64,000 bases of DNA from Leptolyngbya sp. FACHB-321 (GTDB taxonomy: Bacteria > Cyanobacteriota > Cyanobacteriia > Leptolyngbyales > Leptolyngbyaceae): NCBI RefSeq assembly GCF_014695975.1, contig NZ_JACJPI010000012.1, positions 62,001-126,000 on the forward strand, in the 5' to 3' direction. Below, in pieces: positions 10,084 through 18,283 of the stretch (positions are counted from its first letter, which is position 1; every line of letters starts with the position of its first letter). The notes beneath the pieces were generated by a model that was given only the letters and a program-made list of their open reading frames with translations, was not told the origin of the DNA and ran no database searches. The position numbers and the translations under genes were made by a program.

Positions 10084-10535
10084 CCCTTTGCTTGCTTGAG
10101 GATCGTCTGTGCAACTTCTTCTGGCACAGGCATCACCGAGAGCCGATTGCCTTGTCGGACGACCGACAGCTCATCGGGGTTGAAGGTTTCGCGGAGCGCA
10201 TCTAGAGAAAGGAATTGCGGGAAGATTTCGACAAAGGCAACAACGACCGTTTGCCAACGTGGTGACTCCTTTGTTGCTTTTGGATCGTAGTATTTGCTTT
10301 TAGCATCAAACTGAGTGGGGTCATCAATGTTTGCCTCTGCGACTTTCATCAGCCCGACGATGCCAGGTGGCGTAGTGTTGGAGTGATAGAAAAAGACCAA
10401 ATCACCGGGAGCCATTGAGCGCAAAAAGTTCCGAGCCTGATAGTTCCGCACGCCATCCCAAACAGTCGTACGATCGCGCTTCAAGTCTTCAATGCCGTAC
10501 GCATCCGGCTCCGATTTCATCAACCAGTAGTTCAT
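10080..10535 (-). CDS. EVE domain-containing protein
   Basis: Small soluble protein of 151 residues made of a single EVE domain. The domain is PUA-like, and relatives bind modified nucleic-acid bases. The N-terminus MNYWLMKSEPDAYGIEDL is characteristic, followed by WDGVRNYQARNFLR and PGDLVFFYHSN, which line the binding pocket in this family. Length matches stand-alone bacterial EVE proteins. It converges on the ankyrin gene and both stops share CTAG at 10080-10083. It lies 109 bases downstream of the ABC permease on the same strand. The biological ligand in cyanobacteria is not known. Confidence 0.92.
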   Translation of the reverse strand: MNYWLMKSEPDAYGIEDLKRDRTTVWDGVRNYQARNFLRSMAPGDLVFFYHSNTTPPGIVGLMKVAEANIDDPTQFDAKSKYYDPKATKESPRWQTVVVAFVEIFPQFLSLDALRETFNPDELSVVRQGNRLSVMPVPEEVAQTILKQAKG

Positions 10536-10644
10536 GTCTTAAAGCGATTCCAATTGCTTCTGCACCATCTCAAGCTGCTGCTGCGTCATCACAGTTTTTG
10601 CTGATGGTTGTAAATGAGGGAATTTTAGCGTTAATGGTGCCACG

Positions 10645-11670
10645 CTAGTAGCGAATGCGGGGATCGACATAGGCGTTAAGAATGTCGATGAGAATGCTGA
10701 CAACAGCGACGATCGCCGCGAAAAAGACGACAATACCCTGCACCATTGGGTAGTCGCGTTGCGAAATAGCACGATAAAGGCGATTTGCCAGTCCGGGCCA
10801 GGAGAAGGTTACTTCCGTCAGAATAGCGCCACCCAGCATTGCAGCAAACGTCAGTCCCAGGATCGTAATCACTGGAATCATCGCGTTCTTCAGCGCGTGG
10901 GAGACGAGAATGCGCCGTTCGGGAATGCCTCTGGCTCTGGCAGCTTCCACATAGTCTGACTTCAGGGTTTGCTTAAGGTTTACCCGCACAATCCGTTCAA
11001 AGATGCCGCTAATGAGAATGCCCAGCGTCAAGCAGGGTAGCGCTAAGTAGTACAGCGCGTTGAAAAACTGCGTCAGGTTGCCTGCGAGAAGACTATCGAT
11101 CGTGTAAAGCCCTGTAATGCCTTCGGGTGCTGGTATCGTTACTGGAAAACGGGTGCCCAACGGAAACCAACCCAACTGCACCGAGAAAATAAGCTGTAAC
11201 AGCATCCCCAGCCAGAACAGCGGAATCGAATAGGTGAGAATGCCAAAGAGCCGACCGCCTAGATCAAAGGACGAATTGGGACGGGAGGCAGACAGCACGC
11301 CCACACCAATGCCAACGATTAAGGCAATCGCCATGCTAAACACCGCCAACTCTACAGTCGCTGGAAAAAACTTGAGAATAATCTCCCAAACGGATTGCCC
11401 CTGGCTCACCAGTGATGTACCTAAATCCAGGTGCAGCAGCTTCCACAGATAATCGAAGTACTGCACAATCAGCGGCTTGCCTAACCCCAATTGATTTCGC
11501 AACGCCTCTTTGGCAGCTTGCGGCGCACGGGGGCCCAGCAGCGCATCAATGGGATCGCCAGGGGTCGATCGCAGCAACAAAAAGACCGCTGTTGTAATGA
11601 CCCACAGCATGAGCGGTGCCAGCAATAAGCGAGTCAGAATATAGTAACGAAGAGAACTAGAGCGAGACAT
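10645..11670 (-). CDS. ABC transporter permease, DppB/OppB family
   Basis: Inner-membrane permease of 341 residues for dipeptides, oligopeptides, nickel or glutathione. It has the N-terminal helix near YILTRLLLAPLMLW, the family motif STPGDPIDALLG, several further helices, and the EAA loop (EAARARGIPERRILVSHALKN) that contacts the ATPase. The C-terminus ends in YVDPRIRY, typical of DppB-type permeases. No partner permease, ATPase or binding protein lies within the window. The rest of the system must therefore be elsewhere, as is common in cyanobacteria. The substrate cannot be inferred. Confidence 0.93.
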   Translation of the reverse strand: MSRSSSLRYYILTRLLLAPLMLWVITTAVFLLLRSTPGDPIDALLGPRAPQAAKEALRNQLGLGKPLIVQYFDYLWKLLHLDLGTSLVSQGQSVWEIILKFFPATVELAVFSMAIALIVGIGVGVLSASRPNSSFDLGGRLFGILTYSIPLFWLGMLLQLIFSVQLGWFPLGTRFPVTIPAPEGITGLYTIDSLLAGNLTQFFNALYYLALPCLTLGILISGIFERIVRVNLKQTLKSDYVEAARARGIPERRILVSHALKNAMIPVITILGLTFAAMLGGAILTEVTFSWPGLANRLYRAISQRDYPMVQGIVVFFAAIVAVVSILIDILNAYVDPRIRY

Positions 11671-11926
11671 TTAGGCAGTGATGGGTGAGGAGTAAGGAGT
11701 GAGGGGTAAGTTGCTAGAGTGGTAGGGGCTGTGAGCGATCGCGTCTCTTAGTGCTGCTCCATCTCAATCAACCCCAGAAGTGAGAGGCGTTTCACCCTTC
11801 AAGCTAGACTGCATCCAACTGGGAGTTGTGCTTAGAATTGTCGCAGTGGTAGCGCTAGTGCTAACCGTATGAATCATTATTCTCCATTTCAAACACTACC
11901 CACTAAATTAGTCGCATCATTACGCT

Positions 11927-13333
11927 ATGAATACTACAATGCAACTGCCAGACTCACTGCCGAGCTCCCTCAAAACACCTGCCTGGCTGCAGCAGTTGCA
12001 GTGGATTGGCGACCCGGTTAGTTACATGGAAACGGCAGCACGACAACATCCCGAGATCTTTGCGGCAAGTGTGGTTGGGTTTGGTGGCGGTCTAGTGTTT
12101 GTTAACCAACCGCAAGCAATTCAAGCAATGCTCACGAACGATCGCAAGACTTTTCTTGCCCCTGGCTGCACGAATCGCATTTTGACACCACTGTTGGGAG
12201 AGTCGGCTGTCATTATGCTGGATGGCGATCGTCACAAACGGCGGCGGCAGCTTTTGATGCCACCCTTTCATGGCGAACGGATGCGTGCCTACGGGCAGTT
12301 GATCGGTGAACTGACGACTGCTGCCTTTGATCAACTGCCGCTCGATCAACTTTTTTCTGCCCGCTCCGTAACGCAAGAGATATCGTTGAATATCATCATG
12401 CAGGCAGTCTTCGGGTTATCGGAGGGCGATCGATTTCAGCAGCTCAAGCAGCTACTTGCTTCGATGGCAGATTTATTTCGCTCACCGCTTTCCTCCAGCT
12501 TTCTATTTTTTAATAGCTTGCAAAAAGACCTCGGCGCTTGGAGCCCGTGGGGCAAGTTTGTCCGCGATCGCGAGCACATCGACTCACTCATTTATGCCGA
12601 AATTGCCGAACGACGCTTGCAGCCAGAGGGCGATCGCATCGACATTCTCTCTTTGCTAATGTCTGCACGGGACGAGTCTGGGCAGCCGTTGACCGATCAA
12701 GAACTGCGTGATGAACTGATGACGCTGCTCTTTGCTGGTCACGAAACCACTGCAACAGCAATGTCCTGGGCACTCTACTGGGTGCATCACCAACCGGCTA
12801 TCCGCGAGAGACTGCTGCAAGAACTAGCCACACTTGGCGATACGCCCGAACCCACCGATATTTTTCGCCTGCCCTACCTCACTGCTGTGTGCAACGAAAC
12901 GCTGCGGATTTATCCCGTTGCGATGCTGACCTTCCCCAGAGTTGTCCAAGAGCCGATCGCGATGCTCGGTCGTCGTCTGGAACCAGGCGACATGGTTGTG
13001 GGCTGTATCTATTTGGTGCATCAGCGCGAAGACCTCTACCCAAACCCAAAGCAGTTTCGTCCCGAGCGTTTTCTAGAGCGACAGTTCACACCCTATGAAT
13101 TTATGCCGTTTGGTGGCGGTGTCCGGCGTTGCATTGGGGAAGCGCTGGCAATGTTTGAGATGAAGCTGGCGCTGGCAACTATTCTCTCTCGTTATGAGCT
13201 GGCGCTTGCTGACACGCAGCCAGAGTTTCCTCGTCGTCGTGGTGTGACACTGGCTCCTGCTAGAGGGGTAAAGATGGTGCTGACAGGGCTACGATCGCGC
13301 CAGGAATCTGCGCTAGCTGTGGAAATGGCTTGA
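11927..13333 (+). CDS. Cytochrome P450, CYP110-like
   Basis: Haem monooxygenase of 468 residues. The I-helix oxygen-binding motif AGHETT is at 270-275, the ExxR pair is in ETLR at 324-327, and the haem loop FGGGVRRCIG places the iron ligand at Cys402. The N-terminus lacks a membrane anchor. The overall pattern (KTPAWLQQLQWIGDPVSYME, then NDRKTFLAPG) resembles CYP110, a family characteristic of filamentous cyanobacteria whose members oxidise fatty acids, alkanes or terpenes. A redox partner is not encoded nearby. The sugar kinase follows 42 bases downstream and may share its transcript. Confidence 0.92.
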   Translation: MNTTMQLPDSLPSSLKTPAWLQQLQWIGDPVSYMETAARQHPEIFAASVVGFGGGLVFVNQPQAIQAMLTNDRKTFLAPGCTNRILTPLLGESAVIMLDGDRHKRRRQLLMPPFHGERMRAYGQLIGELTTAAFDQLPLDQLFSARSVTQEISLNIIMQAVFGLSEGDRFQQLKQLLASMADLFRSPLSSSFLFFNSLQKDLGAWSPWGKFVRDREHIDSLIYAEIAERRLQPEGDRIDILSLLMSARDESGQPLTDQELRDELMTLLFAGHETTATAMSWALYWVHHQPAIRERLLQELATLGDTPEPTDIFRLPYLTAVCNETLRIYPVAMLTFPRVVQEPIAMLGRRLEPGDMVVGCIYLVHQREDLYPNPKQFRPERFLERQFTPYEFMPFGGGVRRCIGEALAMFEMKLALATILSRYELALADTQPEFPRRRGVTLAPARGVKMVLTGLRSRQESALAVEMA

Positions 13334-13375
13334 GCGAATGATCAGATCAAGAGCACAATACTGTTTGCATTGTCT

Positions 13376-14845
13376 ATGTTGCTCGGCATTGATTTAGGCA
13401 CCGGGTCGGTAAAAGCGCTGCTGCTGGCGATCGATGGCACAGTCATTGCCGAAGCTTCTCACGCTTACACTGTACAAGCGCCGCAGCCAGGGTGGGCAGA
13501 GACTGATCCAGCCGAGTGGTGGCAAGCAGTGGCGATCGCCGTCAGGACGGTCATGCAGAATCAGGACGACTGTCTGCCGAACGATCGTGTGCTGGCAATT
13601 GGGCTGTCGGGACAGATGCACGGTGTGGTGCTGACGGATGAACAGGGAGAGCCGTTGCGTCCTGCGATTCTCTGGGCAGATACGCGCTCGAGTGCGGTAG
13701 TCGAGCGCTACCGTACGCTGCCTCTCAACTTGCACAAACAGCTTGCGAATCCTATCACCACAGGGATGGCAGGTGCCACGTTGCTCTGGTTAGAGGCACA
13801 GGAGCCAGCTATTTACAAAACTGCACGCTGGACGCTCCAACCCAAGGATTGGTTGCGGTTTCGCCTCACTGGAGCCGTTGCGACTGAACCATCCGATGCG
13901 TCTGGAACGCTGCTGTACGATGTCATGGCAGATACCTGGGCGATCGATGTTTTAGAGGCACTCCATCTCCGTGCTAATTGGTTGCCTGCGATCGTACCAT
14001 CTGCTAGCATTGCAGGCTCTTTAACCGTGGAAGCGGCTGCCCATCTTGGTTTGCAATCAGGCTTGCCCGTAGTTGCAGGTGCGGCTGATACGGCGGCAGC
14101 GATGCTGGGTACGGGTGTACTCGCACCCGGCATTGTGCAATTAACGGTGGGGTCTGGGGCACAAATTGTCACACTACGATCACAGCCGATCCCCGATCCA
14201 CAGGTTCGCACCCATCTGTATCGCGCGGCACTCCCTCACCAGTGGTATACGCTCGCCGCCATGCAGAACGCGGGCTTGGCGCTGGAATGGGTACGCCAAC
14301 TGTTGGGGCTAAGCTGGCAGCAGGTCTATGCCGAAGCATTCACGGTTGCTCCTGGCTGCGAAGGGCTAACCTTCTTACCCTATTTCACAGGCGAACGTAC
14401 GCCCCATCTCGACCCTAACGCCCGTGGTGCCTGGGTGGGTTTGGGGCTTCACCACACGCGATCGCACCTTATGCGGTCAGCCCTGGAAGGGGTTGCATTT
14501 TCTTTGAAACAAGGACTGGAGGCGATCGTAGCGACGGGCATTGATGCAAACGAGTTACGCCTGGCAGGCGGTGGCACGTTGGAACCGGAGTGGAAACAAC
14601 TGTTGGCTGACGTGCTACAACTGCCTCTGCACAGCATCACGGTTTCCACGGCATCTGCCCGAGGCGCTGCAATTCTCGCTGGCATGGGTAGTGGAGCTTA
14701 TGCTGATCTGTCTGCCGTGCCTCCCGTGTCGAGCACAGCTTACCCAACCATGCCTCGATCACCTGATGTGGGACTTACCGATGCGTGGTCACGCTATCAG
14801 TCCCTCTACCCTCAACTGCGTTACTGGCGCAAACACTTACCCTAG
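13376..14845 (+). CDS. xylB: FGGY-family carbohydrate kinase, xylulokinase-like
   Basis: Sugar kinase of about 489 residues in the FGGY family. It opens with LLGIDLGTGSVKALLL (phosphate loop 1) and has AIGLSGQMHGVVL with the QMHG motif typical of xylulokinase. It continues with PAILWADTRS, TAAAMLGTGVL, the FGGY-like FLPYFTGERTPHLDP and the adenosine-binding LAGGGTLEPEWKQLLADVL. Phosphorylation of D-xylulose is the best guess. The frame begins at TTG 13370, and I chose ATG 13376 because it starts exactly at the conserved phosphate loop. No xylose isomerase is nearby, so some other ketose or polyol remains possible. Confidence 0.88.
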   Translation: MLLGIDLGTGSVKALLLAIDGTVIAEASHAYTVQAPQPGWAETDPAEWWQAVAIAVRTVMQNQDDCLPNDRVLAIGLSGQMHGVVLTDEQGEPLRPAILWADTRSSAVVERYRTLPLNLHKQLANPITTGMAGATLLWLEAQEPAIYKTARWTLQPKDWLRFRLTGAVATEPSDASGTLLYDVMADTWAIDVLEALHLRANWLPAIVPSASIAGSLTVEAAAHLGLQSGLPVVAGAADTAAAMLGTGVLAPGIVQLTVGSGAQIVTLRSQPIPDPQVRTHLYRAALPHQWYTLAAMQNAGLALEWVRQLLGLSWQQVYAEAFTVAPGCEGLTFLPYFTGERTPHLDPNARGAWVGLGLHHTRSHLMRSALEGVAFSLKQGLEAIVATGIDANELRLAGGGTLEPEWKQLLADVLQLPLHSITVSTASARGAAILAGMGSGAYADLSAVPPVSSTAYPTMPRSPDVGLTDAWSRYQSLYPQLRYWRKHLP

Positions 14846-14919
14846 TGATACTGAAATCCGTGCACCCCTCTCTGACAATGCTTTTATCAGTGCAGACGAT
14901 CGCCACGATCGTGTAACCC

Positions 14920-15924
14920 ATGCTCAACTTCTACCAACAGCTTGCTACAGCGCTTCAGCAGGGATCGGTTGTGTTAGCAACAGTGGTGAAGGTACAAGGG
15001 TCAGTGCCCAGGGAAGTCGGTGCCATGATGCTATTTCGCTCTGATGGCAGCAGTATTGGCACGATCGGCGGCGGTGCAGGTGAAGCCAGCATTATTGAAC
15101 ACGCTAGACACGTCTTGGCGACAGGCGAAAAGCAAGGGGTTGATATTGACCTATCCGGCAATCTAGAGCACACAAAGCAGGGCATTTGTGGCGGCAGAAT
15201 GCACGTTTGGCTAGAACGATGGCAGGGCGAAAGTGCCCTAGCCCTTGCAAATGAGATCGTCGTCTCGTTGCAGGCTGGACAAGACCGCGTTTTGATAATG
15301 CCCTTCGCATCGGCGCGATCGCCCTATCTATCTACTCCCAGTTCCCTGCTTGCGACTCCCGACGACCCTGCTTTCATTACCCCACTCCTCCACCCTCCCA
15401 CCCTACTCATTGTTGGTGCGGGTCATGTTGCCGTCCCGTTAGCGCACATGGCGCACCTGATTGATTTTCGTGTCGTCGTGCAGGACGATCGCCCCGAGTT
15501 TGCCAACCACCAGCGCTTTTCTGATGCGACTGTTTTAGCTCAGCCGATCGCCCCCGCCGTTGCGACACTGAACACTGGAGCGTTGCTTTACGTTGCCCTG
15601 GTGACACGCGGCTATCAGCATGATCTAGCCGCATTGAGAGTACTGCTGCCACGATCGCCCCACTACATCGGCATGATTGGCAGCCAAAAGCGAGTCAAAA
15701 CCGTTCTACAAGCGCTGCAACAAGAGGGTATCCCAGATATGGCACCGTCTTTACTCACGGCTCAACTGGAACGCATCTATGCACCGATCGGGTTGAATCT
15801 GGGTGCCCTTACGCCTGCCGAGATTGCCGTTAGCATCTGCGCCGAATTGATTGCCGTCTATCGGGGTGGCAACGGTCGATCGCTATCTGGATCATTAGCT
15901 GCTACACCTCTGAGTATGGAATGA
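14920..15924 (+). CDS. xdhC: XdhC/CoxI family molybdenum cofactor maturation protein
   Basis: Protein of 334 residues with an N-terminal XdhC/CoxI domain (VVKVQGSVPREVGAMML, IGGGAGEASI, KQGICGGRM) and a C-terminal Rossmann-like domain (LLIVGAGHVAVPLAHMA, VVVQDDRPEF, YIGMIGSQKRV). Relatives bind molybdenum cofactor, promote its sulfuration and insert it into xanthine dehydrogenase-type enzymes. It follows the xylulokinase-like gene by 74 bases on the same strand. No xanthine or CO dehydrogenase subunits are in the window. The nearest molybdenum enzyme is FdhF/YdeP at 18284-20563, which is of a different class. Confidence 0.9.
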   Translation: MLNFYQQLATALQQGSVVLATVVKVQGSVPREVGAMMLFRSDGSSIGTIGGGAGEASIIEHARHVLATGEKQGVDIDLSGNLEHTKQGICGGRMHVWLERWQGESALALANEIVVSLQAGQDRVLIMPFASARSPYLSTPSSLLATPDDPAFITPLLHPPTLLIVGAGHVAVPLAHMAHLIDFRVVVQDDRPEFANHQRFSDATVLAQPIAPAVATLNTGALLYVALVTRGYQHDLAALRVLLPRSPHYIGMIGSQKRVKTVLQALQQEGIPDMAPSLLTAQLERIYAPIGLNLGALTPAEIAVSICAELIAVYRGGNGRSLSGSLAATPLSME

Positions 15925-15966
15925 AGCCGTGATCGCTAAACGCTACGAGCAGCTAACACAACAGCT

Positions 15967-16034
15967 ATAGAAAAAGGATGAGGGATAAATAGAAACCCTT
16001 ATAGAAAAAGGATGAGGGATAAATAGAAACCCTT
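15967..16034 (+). repeat. Perfect 34-bp tandem duplication
   Basis: Two identical adjacent 34-base units, 15967-16000 and 16001-16034, each starting ATAGAAAAAGGATGAGGG and ending AAACCCTT, lie between xdhC and the hybrid kinase. Perfect identity suggests a recent duplication. Confidence 0.9.
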
Positions 16035-16215
16035 GCTTAAAGGAAGTTCCAAGATTGATGTCTGTTCTAACGCTCTTTCCGACGACTGTAGGGAGTGCGC
16101 CCCGAAAAAGATTGCACTAGGGAGAGATGCCTTCACAATGTTTGCCTTTTTCATGGCATTGATACCCGCTATAGTGAATGAGCTTGTTTAAGCGTCCGTC
16201 TTTTCAATCTGTGAA

Positions 16216-17922
16216 ATGCCGTCTGACCCAGGCTTTAGCATGAGCCGTGTGCTTCCGTACAAGCTCTTCGAGCAGCTTGGCAACGTCTTGCAGCAAACTG
16301 CCCAGACACACGATCCAACGGTTTGGGTGTTTACAGAAGCGACTCTGTTTGGCGATCGCGCAACCCTTGAACGGGCAACACGTTTTATCGCTGTTGTTTC
16401 GCAGCCGTTCAGCGGTTTATTACTGGCAGATTCATCACTCCATGCCGAACCGTCGCATTATCAGGTTGAGCTAACGTTTGACCCCGCAGCGATCGCCGCT
16501 TTTCTTGCAACACTGATCAGCCAACTTGAGGATGATCCTGTTTCAGTGTGCCGTTTACAGAAAGCAAGTCAGCACCTACAGGTGAACGATCCAGTGGTGC
16601 AGAGTGAGTTTACGCTGCGACTGGCAGACGTTTTGGTTGCCCCTCAGACTCAACTTCAGGCTCAGCAGCAGCAACAACACTTGCTCGAACAACACATCAC
16701 ACAGCGCACCCAGGAACTAAAAGAGGCACTGCTGTCTGCTCAAACAGCCAATCGCATCAAAACCGAATTTTTGGCTACGATGAGCCACGAACTGCGAACG
16801 CCCCTGACCTGCGTCATCGGCATGGCAGAAACGTTGTTGCGCGTCATGGTGATGAAGCCAGAAAACGCCTTTCCGCTCCAAAAGCAACAGGAATACCTCC
16901 AGCTAATTAAGCGTAGCGGCGAACATCTGCTAGCAATGGTGAATGACATTCTAGATATGTCTCAAGTAGAGGCAGGCAAAGTAACGCTGGATGTCAAACT
17001 TTTTTCGCTGGCTCAGGTCGCTCATCAAAGTGTACAAATGCTCCAAGAACAGGCGCAGTCTAAAGGCGTTGAGCTATATCTGAAGGCACTTCCGACTGCG
17101 ACTGGCGATCGAACTGCGGCTACAAACGACTTCTTTATGGCAGATCCACAGCGCGTCAGCCAAATCTTGCTGAATTTACTAAGTAACGCCATCAAATTTA
17201 CGCCCCAGGGTGGGCAAATCACCTTGCGCTTTGGCATCCAGCATGATACGGCTCTCTTTCAGGTAGAGGATACTGGTATTGGCATTCCAGAGAACCAGCG
17301 CCACCTGCTTTTTCAAAAGTTTCAACAACTGGATAATGCCTTGACGCGCACTCATGACGGTGTGGGCTTAGGGTTAGCGCTGACCAAGCAGCTAGTTGAA
17401 CTGCATCACGGCATCATTGAAGTAGACTCTCACGTTGGCGTAGGGACAACTTTTAGCGTCTGGTTGCCTGCCCAAGCGATCGCCCAACCTACCGAGAAAG
17501 GCGAGCACCCACCCAGCTTGCCCGCACCCTTACTGCCCGAAGTAATTACGCCTCTGCCTGCTGGTAAACGTGTTGTACTGATTGAAGACCACGACGAAAC
17601 CGCAATGCTCATCTGCGATTTGCTTACCGCCGCAAGCTTTCAGGTCGTATGGATGGTTGATGGTGCTACAGCAATGAGGCAAATTAAGCTGCTTAAGCCG
17701 CACCTGATTATCGCCAATGTAGAGCTACCTGGTTTGGAGGACGGAGCGATCGCTCAGTTTTTGCACCAATATTCTACCCTCCAAGCTGTCAAAGTCCTGC
17801 TGCTGAGCGAAGACACCTCGGAGCGTAGACAAGACACAGCCGCAGATGGTGCTACTCACTACCTGACAAAGCCAGTGCAGCCGTATCAGCTTTTGGAGAA
17901 GGTTGCGACCTTGCTGGCGTAG
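16216..17922 (+). CDS. Hybrid sensor histidine kinase with DICT-like N-terminus and degenerate receiver
   Basis: Protein of 568 residues without obvious membrane segments. Residues 12-140 (LPYKLFEQLG, VWVFTEATLFGD, FSGLLLADSS) resemble the DICT sensory domain. A Gln-rich coiled coil (145-175) leads to HisKA with phospho-accepting His191 in MSHELRTPL. The ATPase part shows NAIKFTP (N-box), EDTGIGIP (G1) and GVGLGLAL (G2). The C-terminal receiver (451-568) has the acidic pair region IEDHDE and Lys552 in TKP. The position of the phospho-acceptor Asp is occupied by Asn501 (ANVELPG, codon AAT at 17716). The receiver is therefore probably not phosphorylated in the usual way. A start at ATG 16240 is also possible. 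Confidence 0.88.
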   Translation: MPSDPGFSMSRVLPYKLFEQLGNVLQQTAQTHDPTVWVFTEATLFGDRATLERATRFIAVVSQPFSGLLLADSSLHAEPSHYQVELTFDPAAIAAFLATLISQLEDDPVSVCRLQKASQHLQVNDPVVQSEFTLRLADVLVAPQTQLQAQQQQQHLLEQHITQRTQELKEALLSAQTANRIKTEFLATMSHELRTPLTCVIGMAETLLRVMVMKPENAFPLQKQQEYLQLIKRSGEHLLAMVNDILDMSQVEAGKVTLDVKLFSLAQVAHQSVQMLQEQAQSKGVELYLKALPTATGDRTAATNDFFMADPQRVSQILLNLLSNAIKFTPQGGQITLRFGIQHDTALFQVEDTGIGIPENQRHLLFQKFQQLDNALTRTHDGVGLGLALTKQLVELHHGIIEVDSHVGVGTTFSVWLPAQAIAQPTEKGEHPPSLPAPLLPEVITPLPAGKRVVLIEDHDETAMLICDLLTAASFQVVWMVDGATAMRQIKLLKPHLIIANVELPGLEDGAIAQFLHQYSTLQAVKVLLLSEDTSERRQDTAADGATHYLTKPVQPYQLLEKVATLLA

Positions 17923-18283
17923 AAGAGTGGAGGCGTGGAAGGGTGATGGAGAGGAAGGGTGAAAGGGTGATGGAGAAAAAGGGAATTGGAGGGGTAGAAG
18001 GGGAAGCGCTAACTAAAGGCGTTTATAGTGTGCAGCGACGCTGAATATGCTGCTGCTGACGATCGTATAAGTGGGTTAATTCTCTCTCTGAGTGTGTTGT
18101 AGACAATGACGATCGTGCCGCTGCACGGTAATAAGAAGGACGAGCGTAATTCTTACATTTAGAATGCAATCGCTTTGTTTGCCCGTTATACCAGTAGGAG
18201 ATCGCGATCGCCCTTCCAAGAAAGCTGACCTTTCAACCAATAAACGTTGAGCGTTACGGTCAAGAAAGCGATCGCCCAAGCAC
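17923..18283. other. Spacer with purine-rich tract
   Basis: No credible gene is visible. Bases 17923-18005 are a purine-rich low-complexity tract of units like GGAAGGGTGA and GGTGATGGAGA. The rest contains several CGATCG cores but no RNA gene or clear terminator. A 77-codon minus frame here overlaps the molybdopterin enzyme and looks non-coding. Confidence 0.6.

Noticed and set aside
10542-10589. A 16-codon frame MTQQQLEMVQKQLESL on the minus strand just before the EVE gene
   Set aside because: Too short and without a ribosome site that would set it apart. It may be a leader peptide, but nothing else supports it.
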